This document shows positions 33,334 through 42,713 of a stretch of DNA of 64,000 nt, piece after piece (position 1 is the stretch's first letter; every line of letters starts with the position of its first letter). The stretch lies in the NCBI GenBank assembly GCA_015060865.1, contig SUXS01000013.1, positions 1-64,000 on the forward strand. The letters run 5' to 3'. A program made the position numbers and the translations under genes. The notes under the pieces are model-generated. The model searched no databases and was not told the DNA's origin. It saw nothing but the letters and a program-made list of their open reading frames with translations. Origin of the DNA: Bacteroidales bacterium. GTDB taxonomy: Bacteria > Bacteroidota > Bacteroidia > Bacteroidales > Bacteroidaceae.

Positions 33334-35394
33334 ATGGAAAAGAAATTCAAGAGAACGACCGTGACCTCGGCACTTCCCTATGCCAACGGTCCTGTACATA
33401 TCGGTCACCTGGCTGGCGTATACGTGCCGGCCGACATCTACGTGCGCTACCTCCGCCTCAAGGGCGAGGAGGTGCTCTTCGTGGGTGGATCAGATGAGCA
33501 CGGCGTGCCCGTGACCCAGCGTGCCCGCAAGGAGGGCATCACGCCGCAGGATGTGGTGGACCGCTACCACAACATCATCAAGGAGAGCTTCAAGGAGTTT
33601 GGTATCTCGTTCGACGTATACAGCCGTACCACATCGGACGTGCATCATAAGTTTGCGTCGGACTTCTTCCGCAAGCTCTACGATGAGGGCAAGCTGGTGG
33701 AGCAGTCGACAATGCAGTTTTACGATGAGAAAACAGGAAAATTCCTCACCGACCGCGACGTGGTGGGCGAGTGCCCCTACTGCCACAAGCAGGCTTATGG
33801 TAACCAGTGCGAGGAGGGATGCGGTCGCGCCCTGGAGCCTACCGAGCTTATCAATCCCCGCTCGAAGGAGACGGGCGAGACTCCCGTGCTCAAGGAGACC
33901 AAGAACTGGTACCTCCCCCTCAACGACTATCAGGAGTGGCTCAAGGAATGGATTCTTGAGGGACACAAGGAGTGGCGTCCCAACGTGTATGGCCAGTGCA
34001 AGAGCTGGCTCGACATGGACCTGCAGCCCCGTGCTATGACACGCGACCTCGACTGGGGTATCCCCGTGCCCGTAGAGGGTGCCGACGGCAAGGTGCTCTA
34101 CGTGTGGTTCGATGCGCCCATCGGCTACATCAGCAACACCAAGGAGCTGTGCGACAACGAGCCCGAGCGCTGGGGCTCTTGGGAGAAGTGGTGGCAGGAT
34201 GAGGACACACGCCTGCTGCACTTCATCGGCAAGGACAACATCGTGTTCCACTGCATCATCTTCCCCACCATGATGAAGGCGCACGGAGGGTATGTGATGC
34301 CCGACAACGTGCCCAGCAACGAGTTCCTCAACCTCGAGGACGACAAGATATCTACCTCGCGCAACTGGGCCGTATGGCTCCACGAGTACCTCGTGGACTT
34401 CCCCGGCAAGCAGGACGTATTGCGCTACGTGCTCACGGCCAATGCGCCCGAGACCAAGGACAACAACTTCACCTGGCGCGACTTCCAGGCACGCAACAAC
34501 AATGAGCTGGTGGCCGTATACGGCAACTTCGTGAACCGCGCCCTGGTGCTCACACACAAGTATTTCGACGGCAAGGTGCCCACATGTGGCGAGCTCACCG
34601 ACTATGACAAGGCTACCGTTGCCGAGTTTATGGATGTGAAGGCCGAGGTGGAGAAGCTGCTCGACACCTTCAAGTTCCGCGAGGCACAGAAGGAGGCCAT
34701 GAACCTCGCCCGCATCGGTAACAAGTACCTTGCCGACACCGAGCCCTGGAAACTGGCCAAGACCGATATGGAGCGCGTAGGCACCATCCTCAACCTGTCG
34801 TTGCAGCTCGCTGCCAACCTCGCCATCGCCTTCGAGCCCTTCCTGCCCTTCAGCAGCGAGAAGCTGCGCGGCATGCTCGGCATGGAGACGTTCGAGTGGA
34901 ACCAGCTCGGCAGCACCGACCTGCTTGCTGCAGGCCATCAGCTCGGCAAGGCCGAACTCCTGTTCGAGAAGATTGAAGACAGCGCCATCGACGCCCAGAT
35001 GCAGCGCCTCGAGGATATCAAGAAGGCCAATGAGGCGGCCAACTACAAGGCCAATCCCGTGAAGCCCACCGTATCGTTCGAGGACTGGGAGAAGCTCGAC
35101 ATCCGCGTAGGCACCGTGCTCGAGTGTGAGCGCGTGCCCAAGATGAAGAAGCTGCTCAAGTTCAAGATTGCCGACGGACTCGCCGACCGCACCATCGTGA
35201 GCGGCATTGCCGAGCACTACGCTCCCGAGGAGCTCGTAGGCAAGCAGGTGCTCTTCATCGCCAACTTTGCTCCGCGCCAGTTCAAGAACGGTCTCGTGAG
35301 CGAGGGCATGATCCTCAGTGCCGAGAACTACGACGGTTCGCTGGCTGTGACATCGCTCCTGCGCGAGGTGAAACCCGGAAGTGAGGTAAAATAA
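33334..35394 (+). CDS. metG: Methionyl-tRNA synthetase with C-terminal tRNA-binding domain
   Basis: Class I synthetase of 686 residues. The HIGH motif lies in [12 protein letters not shown] (about residues 20-24). The zinc-knuckle region has four cysteines ([19 protein letters not shown]). KMSKS is represented by [10 protein letters not shown]. The anticodon-binding alpha-helical domain is complete. Residues about 580-686 form an EMAP/Trbp111-like tRNA-binding domain ([18 protein letters not shown]), which dimerises the enzyme. All catalytic parts are present. A long open frame on the opposite strand is a codon-bias shadow. Confidence 0.98.
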   Translation: MEKKFKRTTVTSALPYANGPVHIGHLAGVYVPADIYVRYLRLKGEEVLFVGGSDEHGVPVTQRARKEGITPQDVVDRYHNIIKESFKEFGISFDVYSRTTSDVHHKFASDFFRKLYDEGKLVEQSTMQFYDEKTGKFLTDRDVVGECPYCHKQAYGNQCEEGCGRALEPTELINPRSKETGETPVLKETKNWYLPLNDYQEWLKEWILEGHKEWRPNVYGQCKSWLDMDLQPRAMTRDLDWGIPVPVEGADGKVLYVWFDAPIGYISNTKELCDNEPERWGSWEKWWQDEDTRLLHFIGKDNIVFHCIIFPTMMKAHGGYVMPDNVPSNEFLNLEDDKISTSRNWAVWLHEYLVDFPGKQDVLRYVLTANAPETKDNNFTWRDFQARNNNELVAVYGNFVNRALVLTHKYFDGKVPTCGELTDYDKATVAEFMDVKAEVEKLLDTFKFREAQKEAMNLARIGNKYLADTEPWKLAKTDMERVGTILNLSLQLAANLAIAFEPFLPFSSEKLRGMLGMETFEWNQLGSTDLLAAGHQLGKAELLFEKIEDSAIDAQMQRLEDIKKANEAANYKANPVKPTVSFEDWEKLDIRVGTVLECERVPKMKKLLKFKIADGLADRTIVSGIAEHYAPEELVGKQVLFIANFAPRQFKNGLVSEGMILSAENYDGSLAVTSLLREVKPGSEVK

Positions 35395-35418
35395 AAGTGT
35401 ATTATAATAGCATAAACT

Positions 35419-37236
35419 ATGCAAGCAATCATATTGGCCGCAGGTATGGGCAAGCGCCTTGGCGAACTCACCAAGGGAAATACCAAGTGTATGGTTCCGG
35501 TCAACGGGGTACGCCTCATCGACCGTATGTTGACACAGTTATCGACAAGAGGACTGTCGCGTATAATCATTGTCGTTGGCTATAAAAAGGAAGAACTCAT
35601 TGCCCATATCGGCAACCGATATGACGACCGAATCAAGATAGAGTACGTACACAACGACATCTACGACAAGACCAACAATATCTATTCGCTTGCTTTGGCC
35701 AAGGAGTATATGCTTGAGGAGGACACGCTGCTGCTGGAGTCGGACCTTATCTTTGACGACAGCATGCTCGACCTCATCATCCATGATCCCTACCCCAACC
35801 TGGCCCTCGTGGCCAAGTATGAAACTTGGATGGACGGTACCATGGTGCGTATCTCCGAGGATAACGACATCATGAGCTTTATCCCGAAGAAGGCTTTCAA
35901 GTATGCCGACATAGAGCACTACTACAAGACCTGCAATATCTATAAGTTCAGCCGTGAGTTCTCATGTACCCAATACGTGCCCTTCCTCGAAGCCTACAGC
36001 AAGGCTATGGGCAACAATGAGTATTACGAGCAAGTGCTGCGTGTGCTCACCGCTCTCGACCGCTCGGACCTGAAGGCACTGCCCATCACCACAGAGAAAT
36101 GGTACGAGATTGACGATGTGCAGGATCTCGACATCGCCTCCACAATGTTCTCCTCGGAGGAGGAACTGCTGGGCAAGTATTACCGCCGTTATGGTGGGTA
36201 CTGGCGTTTCCCACAGCTGAAGGATTACTGCTATTTGGTAAATCCCTACTATCCCAGCCCAAGGATGAAGGATGAGCTTCGCGCCAACTTCGACGTGCTG
36301 CTCACCGAATACCCATCGGGCATGTATGTCAACTCCCTGTTGGCAGGCAAGTATTTTGGCATCAATCAGGATTATGTGGTTGTAGGCAATGGTGCTGCCG
36401 AACTCATCAAGAGTTATGTGGAGAACCACGTGGAGGGAAACATTGGCATCATCTTCCCCACTTTCGAGGAATATCCCAACCGCGCCATCGCGGAGCGTAT
36501 TGTCAGATACGTGCCCGGCAATGCCGACTTTGCCTATACAGCACAGGACATCAAAACCTACTTTGCCGACAAGGCTATATCTACCCTGTTGCTTATCAAC
36601 CCCGACAACCCATCGGGCAACTTCATCCCCACGACCGACCTGCTGCCACTGATAGAGTGGGCACACGAGCTTGGCATCACGATGATAGTAGATGAGAGCT
36701 TCGTGGACTTTACGGACGACTTTGCCAACAACTCGCTACTCCATAATCATATACTGGAAGCACATCGCAACTTGGTAGTGGTGAAGTCCATCAGCAAGTC
36801 GTACGGTGTACCCGGCCTTCGCTTGGGCGTATTGGCCTCAGGTGACAAGACCTTAATCGCCTGCATGAAAAAGGAGGTGGCGATATGGAACATCAACTCC
36901 TTTGCCGAGTTCTACATGCAGATCTTCGGTAAGTATGAGAAAGACTACACCGTTGCCTGCCATAAGTTCATCAAGGAGCGCAACATCTTCTTCGAGGAGC
37001 TGCAAGCCGTACCCTACTTGCGTGTGATACCTTCACAAGCCAACTACTTTCTCTGTGAGGTGACCGATAGATATACTGCCACCGAGCTGACCCAGCTGCT
37101 ACTGAAGCGATACAACATCCTCATCAAGGACTGCGGCACCAAGTCAGCCTTTGCCGGCAAGCAATACATACGCATCGCCATCCGCGACCGAGCCGATAAT
37201 GCCTATTTCGTAGAAGCCCTTAAAGCATTGGCATGA
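35419..37236 (+). CDS. Bifunctional LicC-like cytidylyltransferase / class I-II PLP-dependent enzyme
   Basis: 605-residue fusion. Residues 1 to about 240 are a sugar-phosphate/choline-phosphate type nucleotidyltransferase: IILAAGMGKRLGELTKGNTK, with the PVNGVRLIDR site and acidic LLLESDLIFDD. Residues about 260-605 are a fold-type I PLP enzyme close to HisC/CobD, with NPDNPSGNF, VDESFVDF and the Schiff-base lysine K460 in SISKSYGVPGLRLG. CobD-like enzymes can be phospho-amino-acid decarboxylases as well as aminotransferases. The fusion could make an amino-alcohol phosphate or phosphonate and activate it with CTP. Its stop overlaps the next gene's ATG (ATGATGA), implying coupled translation. 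The exact substrate is unknown. Fused AEP cytidylyltransferase/transaminases are the main alternative, but no PEP mutase is nearby. Confidence 0.78.
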   Translation: MQAIILAAGMGKRLGELTKGNTKCMVPVNGVRLIDRMLTQLSTRGLSRIIIVVGYKKEELIAHIGNRYDDRIKIEYVHNDIYDKTNNIYSLALAKEYMLEEDTLLLESDLIFDDSMLDLIIHDPYPNLALVAKYETWMDGTMVRISEDNDIMSFIPKKAFKYADIEHYYKTCNIYKFSREFSCTQYVPFLEAYSKAMGNNEYYEQVLRVLTALDRSDLKALPITTEKWYEIDDVQDLDIASTMFSSEEELLGKYYRRYGGYWRFPQLKDYCYLVNPYYPSPRMKDELRANFDVLLTEYPSGMYVNSLLAGKYFGINQDYVVVGNGAAELIKSYVENHVEGNIGIIFPTFEEYPNRAIAERIVRYVPGNADFAYTAQDIKTYFADKAISTLLLINPDNPSGNFIPTTDLLPLIEWAHELGITMIVDESFVDFTDDFANNSLLHNHILEAHRNLVVVKSISKSYGVPGLRLGVLASGDKTLIACMKKEVAIWNINSFAEFYMQIFGKYEKDYTVACHKFIKERNIFFEELQAVPYLRVIPSQANYFLCEVTDRYTATELTQLLLKRYNILIKDCGTKSAFAGKQYIRIAIRDRADNAYFVEALKALA

Positions 37237-38255
37237 TGAAGAGAATCTGCATCTGTGGAGGTGGCTCATTAGGGCATGCCATTGCCGGCTATCTGAGCGC
37301 AAAGAAGGATGTTGAAGTAAACATCCTCACCCAACGTCCGCAGCTGTGGAAACATGAGCTCCATATCTTTACTCCTGAAGGGATCACCCTATACGGAAGA
37401 CTGAACAGTATCAGTGACCAGCCCGAGGAGGCTCTGCGCGAAGCCGATATCATACTGCTCTGCTTACCAGGCTATGCCATTAAGAGCGAGCTAATCAAGA
37501 TAAATCCTTACGTGAACAGGCATACTTACGTAGGCTCGGTATTCTCTTCTACAGGCTTTTTCTTTGAAGCAATGGAGCTGCTTGATGAAAATATCCCTTT
37601 ATGGGGGTTCCAGCGTGTCCCCTTTATCGCGCGTACTCGCGTATACGGCGAAAGTGCCCACCTGTTGGGCTACAAAAGCAGTTACAACATTGCTGTAGAG
37701 CGTAGCGACGACAAAGAGAAGTTCAAAACCATCATAGCAGAGCTCTTCGATGCTCCCGTACACTTGTTGAATAACTACTACGAGGCAAGCTTCACCAACA
37801 GTAATCCCTTACTACATCCAGCTAGACTATACACCCAATTCATGGATTGGGATGAAAAGATCTATTATGACCGCCAATCGTTATTCTATGAAGAGTGGAC
37901 CGATGAAGCTTCTGAATTGCTGATTGCTTTGGATAAGGAACTGTTTGCTCTCTTGGACAAGCTACCTGTAGCACCAGACTTTCTAAAGCCTATCCTACCC
38001 TACTATGAAAGTACTGATGCAGAGAGCCTGACCCGTAAGATACGCTCCATCAATAGCTTTAAGGGAATAGCCACTCCCATGATACACTCCGACAAGGGAT
38101 GGCAACCCGATCTCAGTAGCCGTTACTTCCAGGAGGACTTCATGTATGGTCTGCGATACATTTATCAGGAGGCCCACCGACAAGGAGTCACAGTCCCAAC
38201 GATTGATGAAGTATACCACTGGGGAAGGAGATTGGCAGGATCTGTAAATATATAA
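37233..38255 (+). CDS. Octopine/nopaline dehydrogenase family NAD(P)-dependent enzyme
   Basis: 340 residues with an N-terminal Rossmann fold (RICICGGGSLGHAIAGYL, residues 4-21) and a C-terminal octopine-dehydrogenase domain marked by SNPLLHPARLY, with the family's Asn and His-Pro. Opine dehydrogenases reductively couple an alpha-keto acid to an amine. Overlap by four bases with the cytidylyltransferase-PLP fusion suggests that the two work on the same metabolite, for example N-carboxyalkylation of the phospho-amine made upstream. That is an inference. No characterised orthologue is recognised. Confidence 0.78.
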   Translation: MMKRICICGGGSLGHAIAGYLSAKKDVEVNILTQRPQLWKHELHIFTPEGITLYGRLNSISDQPEEALREADIILLCLPGYAIKSELIKINPYVNRHTYVGSVFSSTGFFFEAMELLDENIPLWGFQRVPFIARTRVYGESAHLLGYKSSYNIAVERSDDKEKFKTIIAELFDAPVHLLNNYYEASFTNSNPLLHPARLYTQFMDWDEKIYYDRQSLFYEEWTDEASELLIALDKELFALLDKLPVAPDFLKPILPYYESTDAESLTRKIRSINSFKGIATPMIHSDKGWQPDLSSRYFQEDFMYGLRYIYQEAHRQGVTVPTIDEVYHWGRRLAGSVNI

Positions 38256-38273
38256 CACTATAATAGTAGGATA

Positions 38274-39818
38274 ATGTCCGTAGTCAATCAGAAACGTATA
38301 GCCAAGAACACAGCCTTACTTTATGTGAGGATGTTGTTCATTATGCTTATCAGTCTGTACACCTCTCGTGTCATTCTGGAGACGTTGGGCGACATCGACT
38401 TCGGATTGTATAATGTAATTGGTGGCATTGTTGTTACCTTTTCATTTCTTAATGGAGTGATGGGGTCTGCCTGCAGTCGCTATTTTGCGATTGAGATCGG
38501 GAGAGGCGACAGTGAAGCATTACGCCGGGTATTCAATCTCAACGTTACCATATTCTTGCTTCTGGGAGTTATTATTCTGGTTTTAGCAGAAACCATCGGT
38601 CTATGGTTCCTCAATCATAAGATGCAGATACCTCCCGATAGAATGGTGGCGGCACAATGGGTGTATCAGTCCTCCATCGTTGCGTTTATCATTAACATGC
38701 TTGTAACTCCCTATCGTTCGGTCATTACCGCAAGGGAAAACATGAAGGTATATGCCTATTGCAGTGTGGTAGAGGTTGTGCTGAAGTTGGCTATTGTATA
38801 TGTACTTGTCATATCACCTATCGACAAGCTGATATTGTATTCCATCCTTATGGTGGGTATCACTGTCGGTACAGGACTTTTCTATGCACTCTACTGCAGG
38901 CACTATTATAATGAATGTCGCTATTCATTCTACTGGGACAAGCCTTTGTTTAAGGAGATAGTCGGTTATACTGGATGGCAAGTCATTGGTGTTGCCTCCG
39001 ACATAGGCCGAAACCAAGGAGTCAACATCATATTGAACATGTTCTTCGGCCCCATTGCCAACACAGCGCGAGGCATTGCTTACCAGGTTTTCGCCAATAT
39101 CAATCAGTTTGTACAGAACTTTGTCATTGCATTCAGTCCCCAAATCACCAAGTCGTATGCAATAGGGGATAGGGAAGGTATGATGAAACTGGTATTTCAG
39201 AGTTCAAAGTTTTCATACTATCTGTTATATATACTCATTTTGCCCGTATGTTTAGAGACCCCGAAGATTCTGGAAATCTGGCTTGGTGAAGTACCTGATG
39301 ATACGGTCATCTTTTGCCAGCTTACCTTAATCGCCGCACTCATCGACTCGCTGCTATATCCGCTGCTTACGGCTGTTCGTGCTACTGGCAAGGTCAAGTG
39401 GTATCAAATCTCAGTAGGGGGAACCCAGCTGTTGACCCTACCGATATGCTACGCCATGTTCAAGTGGGGAGATTATTCGGCAACTGCAGCTTTCTATGTG
39501 GTTATTGCTACCTCTGTTGTAGCACAGATATTCCGCGTAGCTATCATGAAGCGGCTGCATAGAATGAGCATCAAGGACTATTTCTTTGCTGTGCTTAAAC
39601 CTATACTTTGGGTCACCTTCCTCGCTGCCATACTGCCTATAGCCCTGAAAACTATTATCCCTGCTACCTTCTGGGGGGCAGTGTTGAATATTGGTATAAG
39701 TATGATTTCTGTTGGCGTTGCAGTACTGTTGGTAGGGGTGACATCTACCGAACGGATACATATCCTAGGAGTAGTACAGAAATTTATAAGAAGAAAAGAA
39801 ACACACGCTAATGATTGA
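38274..39818 (+). CDS. Wzx-like polysaccharide flippase
   Basis: 514-residue multi-spanning protein of the MOP (MATE/Wzx) superfamily. It has twelve to fourteen hydrophobic segments and the typical start (KRIAKNTALLYVRMLFIMLISLYTSRVILETLG) with an early LYTSR motif. Such proteins flip undecaprenyl-linked glycan repeat units to the periplasm. It overlaps licD by eight bases. No Wzy-type polymerase was recognised in the locus, so the glycan may be made as a single unit or polymerised by a gene elsewhere. Confidence 0.88.
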   Translation: MSVVNQKRIAKNTALLYVRMLFIMLISLYTSRVILETLGDIDFGLYNVIGGIVVTFSFLNGVMGSACSRYFAIEIGRGDSEALRRVFNLNVTIFLLLGVIILVLAETIGLWFLNHKMQIPPDRMVAAQWVYQSSIVAFIINMLVTPYRSVITARENMKVYAYCSVVEVVLKLAIVYVLVISPIDKLILYSILMVGITVGTGLFYALYCRHYYNECRYSFYWDKPLFKEIVGYTGWQVIGVASDIGRNQGVNIILNMFFGPIANTARGIAYQVFANINQFVQNFVIAFSPQITKSYAIGDREGMMKLVFQSSKFSYYLLYILILPVCLETPKILEIWLGEVPDDTVIFCQLTLIAALIDSLLYPLLTAVRATGKVKWYQISVGGTQLLTLPICYAMFKWGDYSATAAFYVVIATSVVAQIFRVAIMKRLHRMSIKDYFFAVLKPILWVTFLAAILPIALKTIIPATFWGAVLNIGISMISVGVAVLLVGVTSTERIHILGVVQKFIRRKETHAND

Positions 39819-40593
39819 AGAACGGATACAACAACAGTTGCGCGAGAAGTATAATCCTGATGGTTCAGCTTTGCGGAATATGCAATTGCAGTTACTGGAC
39901 ATCTTGAAGGAGTTTGATGCTATCTGTCAAAAACATCATATTCCTTATTGGTTGGATTCAGGTACTTTGATTGGTGCTGTACGGCACGGAGGATTTGTAC
40001 CATGGGATGATGATGTTGATGTATGTGTCCTAAAGAAAGACCAGAAAAGGATTAGGCAGATAATGCAGCAGGAGCTGGGATCGTCGCTGAAGTATATGGA
40101 CGAGAAGGTCGATAGTACCTATCCTCGGAAGTGGGCACGTATCGTAAAAACGATTGACGAGGGTGATACGAAAAGCAATATCATCTGGCTGGATGTTTTC
40201 ATTATGGAACATGGAAACAGAACTCTATATGATGTGGTGAATAAAACATATGGAAAATGCTATCGTAGGAAGACCGGAGAAATCAAAGAAAGGCACTGGA
40301 TGCGGATATTGACTTTCTGTATATATCCTGTAAGCTGGCTTTTTATGCAGTGTGTTAGATATTATGGACGTTGTTTCTGCAAAGATTCCCTAATATTCGA
40401 CTATGGAGGAGTTTTTACAAGCATTCGTATGACGGATGAGGTTTTTCCACTTGCACAAATACAATTTGAAGGATTATCTTTTAATGCTCCTAGACACTGG
40501 GATATCTATCTGAGAAGAATATATAAGGACTATACAGAACTCCCTCCAGAGGCTTCAAGATTGGCACATGGTGTCATAACGGAAATAAAATAA
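39811..40593 (+). CDS. LicD-family phosphotransferase
   Basis: 260 residues. The LicD core is complete: YWLDSGTLIGAVRHGGF, then P-W-D66-D-D-V-D70-V, whose aspartates bind metal. LicD/FKRP/fukutin proteins transfer phosphocholine, phosphoribitol or similar groups from CDP carriers to sugars. Here two possible donors are encoded nearby: the LicC-like fusion at 35.4 kb and the SDR-TagD fusion at 45.4 kb. Base composition becomes clearly AT-richer from this gene on, a sign of separate acquisition. Confidence 0.88.
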   Translation: MIEERIQQQLREKYNPDGSALRNMQLQLLDILKEFDAICQKHHIPYWLDSGTLIGAVRHGGFVPWDDDVDVCVLKKDQKRIRQIMQQELGSSLKYMDEKVDSTYPRKWARIVKTIDEGDTKSNIIWLDVFIMEHGNRTLYDVVNKTYGKCYRRKTGEIKERHWMRILTFCIYPVSWLFMQCVRYYGRCFCKDSLIFDYGGVFTSIRMTDEVFPLAQIQFEGLSFNAPRHWDIYLRRIYKDYTELPPEASRLAHGVITEIK

Positions 40594-40674
40594 TACCAAG
40601 CAGATACTTTTTACCTATTTTTCTTTTGAAAATTAGAAAATAAATGAAAACTTTGCATCAACAAAGAATATGTT

Positions 40675-41562
40675 ATGGGAACAATCAAGAAGGAACCAAA
40701 AATTATAGCAGAGATAGGATGCAACCATAAGGGAAGTATGGAGATTGCCCATGAAATGATAGCTACAGCGGCAACTTATTGCAAAGCAGATGTCGTAAAA
40801 TTTCAAAAACGATGCAACAGAGAATTGCTCTCGGAAGAAGAATACAATGCTCCACATCCACATCCTGAAAACTCGTACGGAAAAACGTATGGAGAACATC
40901 GGGAGTTTCTGGAATTTACGCTGGAGCAGCATAAGCAACTGCAAGAGTGGTGCAAGGAGTATAATATTGAATATTCGACTTCAGTATGGGATCTCACTTC
41001 TGCCAAAGAAATATGTACACTTCACCCCAAACTGATAAAAGTCCCATCGGCATGTAATCTCAACAAAGACATGTTGGAGTATCTTTGCGATAATTTTAGT
41101 GGTGAGATACACTTATCATTAGGAATGACAACTAAGGAAGAGGAAGAAATGATAATATCGTTCTTCGAACAGAAAAAGAGGAATCAGGATCTTGTACTGT
41201 ATAGTTGCACTTCGGGATACCCTGTGCCTTTCGAGGACATTTGTCTAAACGAGATAACTCGACTACATCATACTTTTGGTAAAAGAGTTAAAGCTATCGG
41301 TTTTTCAGGGCACCATTTAGGTATTGCCGTTGACTCTGCAGCAGTCGCTTTAAAGGCCGAATGGATTGAGCGCCATTTTACACTCGATAGGACATGGAAA
41401 GGTACCGACCATGCTGCGTCATTGGAACCAGATGGAGTGCGCAAACTTGCTAGAGATTGTAAGGCGGTATTTAAAGCGTTGAGTAGCAAGAAGGAAGATA
41501 TACTTGATATAGAAAAGGTGCAACGTGATAAACTCAAGAAGAATCAGGTAAGATGGTCATAG
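40675..41562 (+). CDS. NeuB-family nonulosonate synthase without SAF domain
   Basis: 295 residues forming the TIM-barrel part of sialic/nonulosonic acid synthases: IIAEIGCNHKGSMEIAHEM, VVKFQKR, KVPSACNLNKDMLEYL, GFSGHHLGIAVDSAAVALKA and IERHFTLDRTWKGTDHAASL. Classical NeuB has about 340-350 residues with a C-terminal antifreeze-like SAF domain. Here the sequence stops after the barrel, so that domain is missing. The enzyme should condense PEP with a mannosamine- or mannose-type substrate, possibly 6-phosphorylated, to give sialic acid, KDN or a 9-phosphate. It overlaps the next gene by ten bases. No epimerase gene (neuC) is present, so the substrate is supplied elsewhere. Confidence 0.85.
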   Translation: MGTIKKEPKIIAEIGCNHKGSMEIAHEMIATAATYCKADVVKFQKRCNRELLSEEEYNAPHPHPENSYGKTYGEHREFLEFTLEQHKQLQEWCKEYNIEYSTSVWDLTSAKEICTLHPKLIKVPSACNLNKDMLEYLCDNFSGEIHLSLGMTTKEEEEMIISFFEQKKRNQDLVLYSCTSGYPVPFEDICLNEITRLHHTFGKRVKAIGFSGHHLGIAVDSAAVALKAEWIERHFTLDRTWKGTDHAASLEPDGVRKLARDCKAVFKALSSKKEDILDIEKVQRDKLKKNQVRWS

Positions 41563-42713
41563 CATTTATTCCAGTCAGAGGTGGAAGCAAAAGTATTCCA
41601 TTAAAAAATATTAAACCATTTTGTGACAAACCTTTGGTGTTTTGGAACATCAGTGCCCTACAACAGACTGTGGCTGTAGACAGAATTGTTGTAGCAACAG
41701 ATTCTGATGAGATTGAACGTGTCGTTATGGCATTTAGATTCGATAAGGTCGAGATATTCAGAAGAAGTGAAGAAAATGCCTCAGATACAGCAAGTACCGA
41801 AAGTGTGATGTTGGAATATATCCAATACGCAAAACTTAATCCTAACATTACGTTCATATTGGCGCAAGCTACGTCACCTCTTACCGAGAGTACTCATTTT
41901 GCAGAAGCATTGGAGATTTACAAGACTGGAGATTATGACTCTATGCTTACATGCGTACGTAATAAACGTTTCTTTTGGTCTGCTCTGGGAGAATCCTTGA
42001 ACTACGATTACCATCATCGACCTCGAAGACAAGAGTTTGAAGGGGTATTGATGGAGAATGGTGCTTTTTACATAAGCACAGTGGGTAACATCTTAGAAGC
42101 ACGAAACCGTTTGAGTGGAAGAATCGGGATTTATGAGATGCCGGAATATACAGCAACAGAGATTGACGAACCAGAAGATTGGATTGTGCTTGAAAGTCTG
42201 AAACGTAGATACACCCATACTATACCTAAATACTTATTACCCAAATTATTTCTCAGTGATGTGGATGGAACTTTAACTGATGGAGGAATGTATTATAGTG
42301 AGTTGGGGGATGAACTGAAAAAATTCAACACACGTGATGGTGCCGGATTTGCAATATTAAGAAATAGAGGTATATATACGGGCTTTGTCACCTCAGAAAA
42401 CACCCGATTGGTAGAAAAAAGAGCTCAGAAACTTAAGATAGATTATCTGGTACAAGGAGAGCGTGAAGGAGGTAAACTGACTGCAGTCAAAAGGATTTGT
42501 GAAGAATTAAATATTACTTTAGATGAAGTTGCATATATTGGCGATGATATGAACTGCCATAACTTATTGTCTGAGGTGGGATTTAGAGCTTGTCCCGCAA
42601 ATGCATGTGAAACCGTAAGAGACATTCCTGGCATATATGTAATGAAGCATAAAGGAGGAGAAGGTTGTGTACGCGAATTTATAGAATTGCTGATTCATAA
42701 CGCAAATGATTAA
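41553..42713 (+). CDS. CMP-nonulosonate cytidylyltransferase fused to KdsC/KDN-9-P-type HAD phosphatase
   Basis: 386-residue fusion. Residues 1 to about 225 match acylneuraminate cytidylyltransferases (FIPVRGGSKSIPLKNIKPF). Residues about 230-386 form a type C0 HAD phosphatase with all four motifs: D-V-D-G-T, the Ser of VTSEN, the Lys of GGKL and IGDDMN. The segment LTDGGMYYSELGDE, followed by LKKFNTRDGAG, resembles the KDN-9-phosphate phosphatase of Bacteroides. Vertebrate CMP-sialic acid synthetase has the same domain order. Together with the short NeuB this points to a phosphorylated route (nonulosonate-9-P, dephosphorylation, CMP activation). The next gene starts eight bases before its stop. 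Confidence 0.85.
   Translation: MVIAFIPVRGGSKSIPLKNIKPFCDKPLVFWNISALQQTVAVDRIVVATDSDEIERVVMAFRFDKVEIFRRSEENASDTASTESVMLEYIQYAKLNPNITFILAQATSPLTESTHFAEALEIYKTGDYDSMLTCVRNKRFFWSALGESLNYDYHHRPRRQEFEGVLMENGAFYISTVGNILEARNRLSGRIGIYEMPEYTATEIDEPEDWIVLESLKRRYTHTIPKYLLPKLFLSDVDGTLTDGGMYYSELGDELKKFNTRDGAGFAILRNRGIYTGFVTSENTRLVEKRAQKLKIDYLVQGEREGGKLTAVKRICEELNITLDEVAYIGDDMNCHNLLSEVGFRACPANACETVRDIPGIYVMKHKGGEGCVREFIELLIHNAND

Noticed and set aside
33490..35424. 644-codon open frame antisense to metG
   Set aside because: It mirrors the GC-rich codon use of metG. Its translation is a Leu/Val/His/Glu-rich string without motifs, and metG has every synthetase signature.
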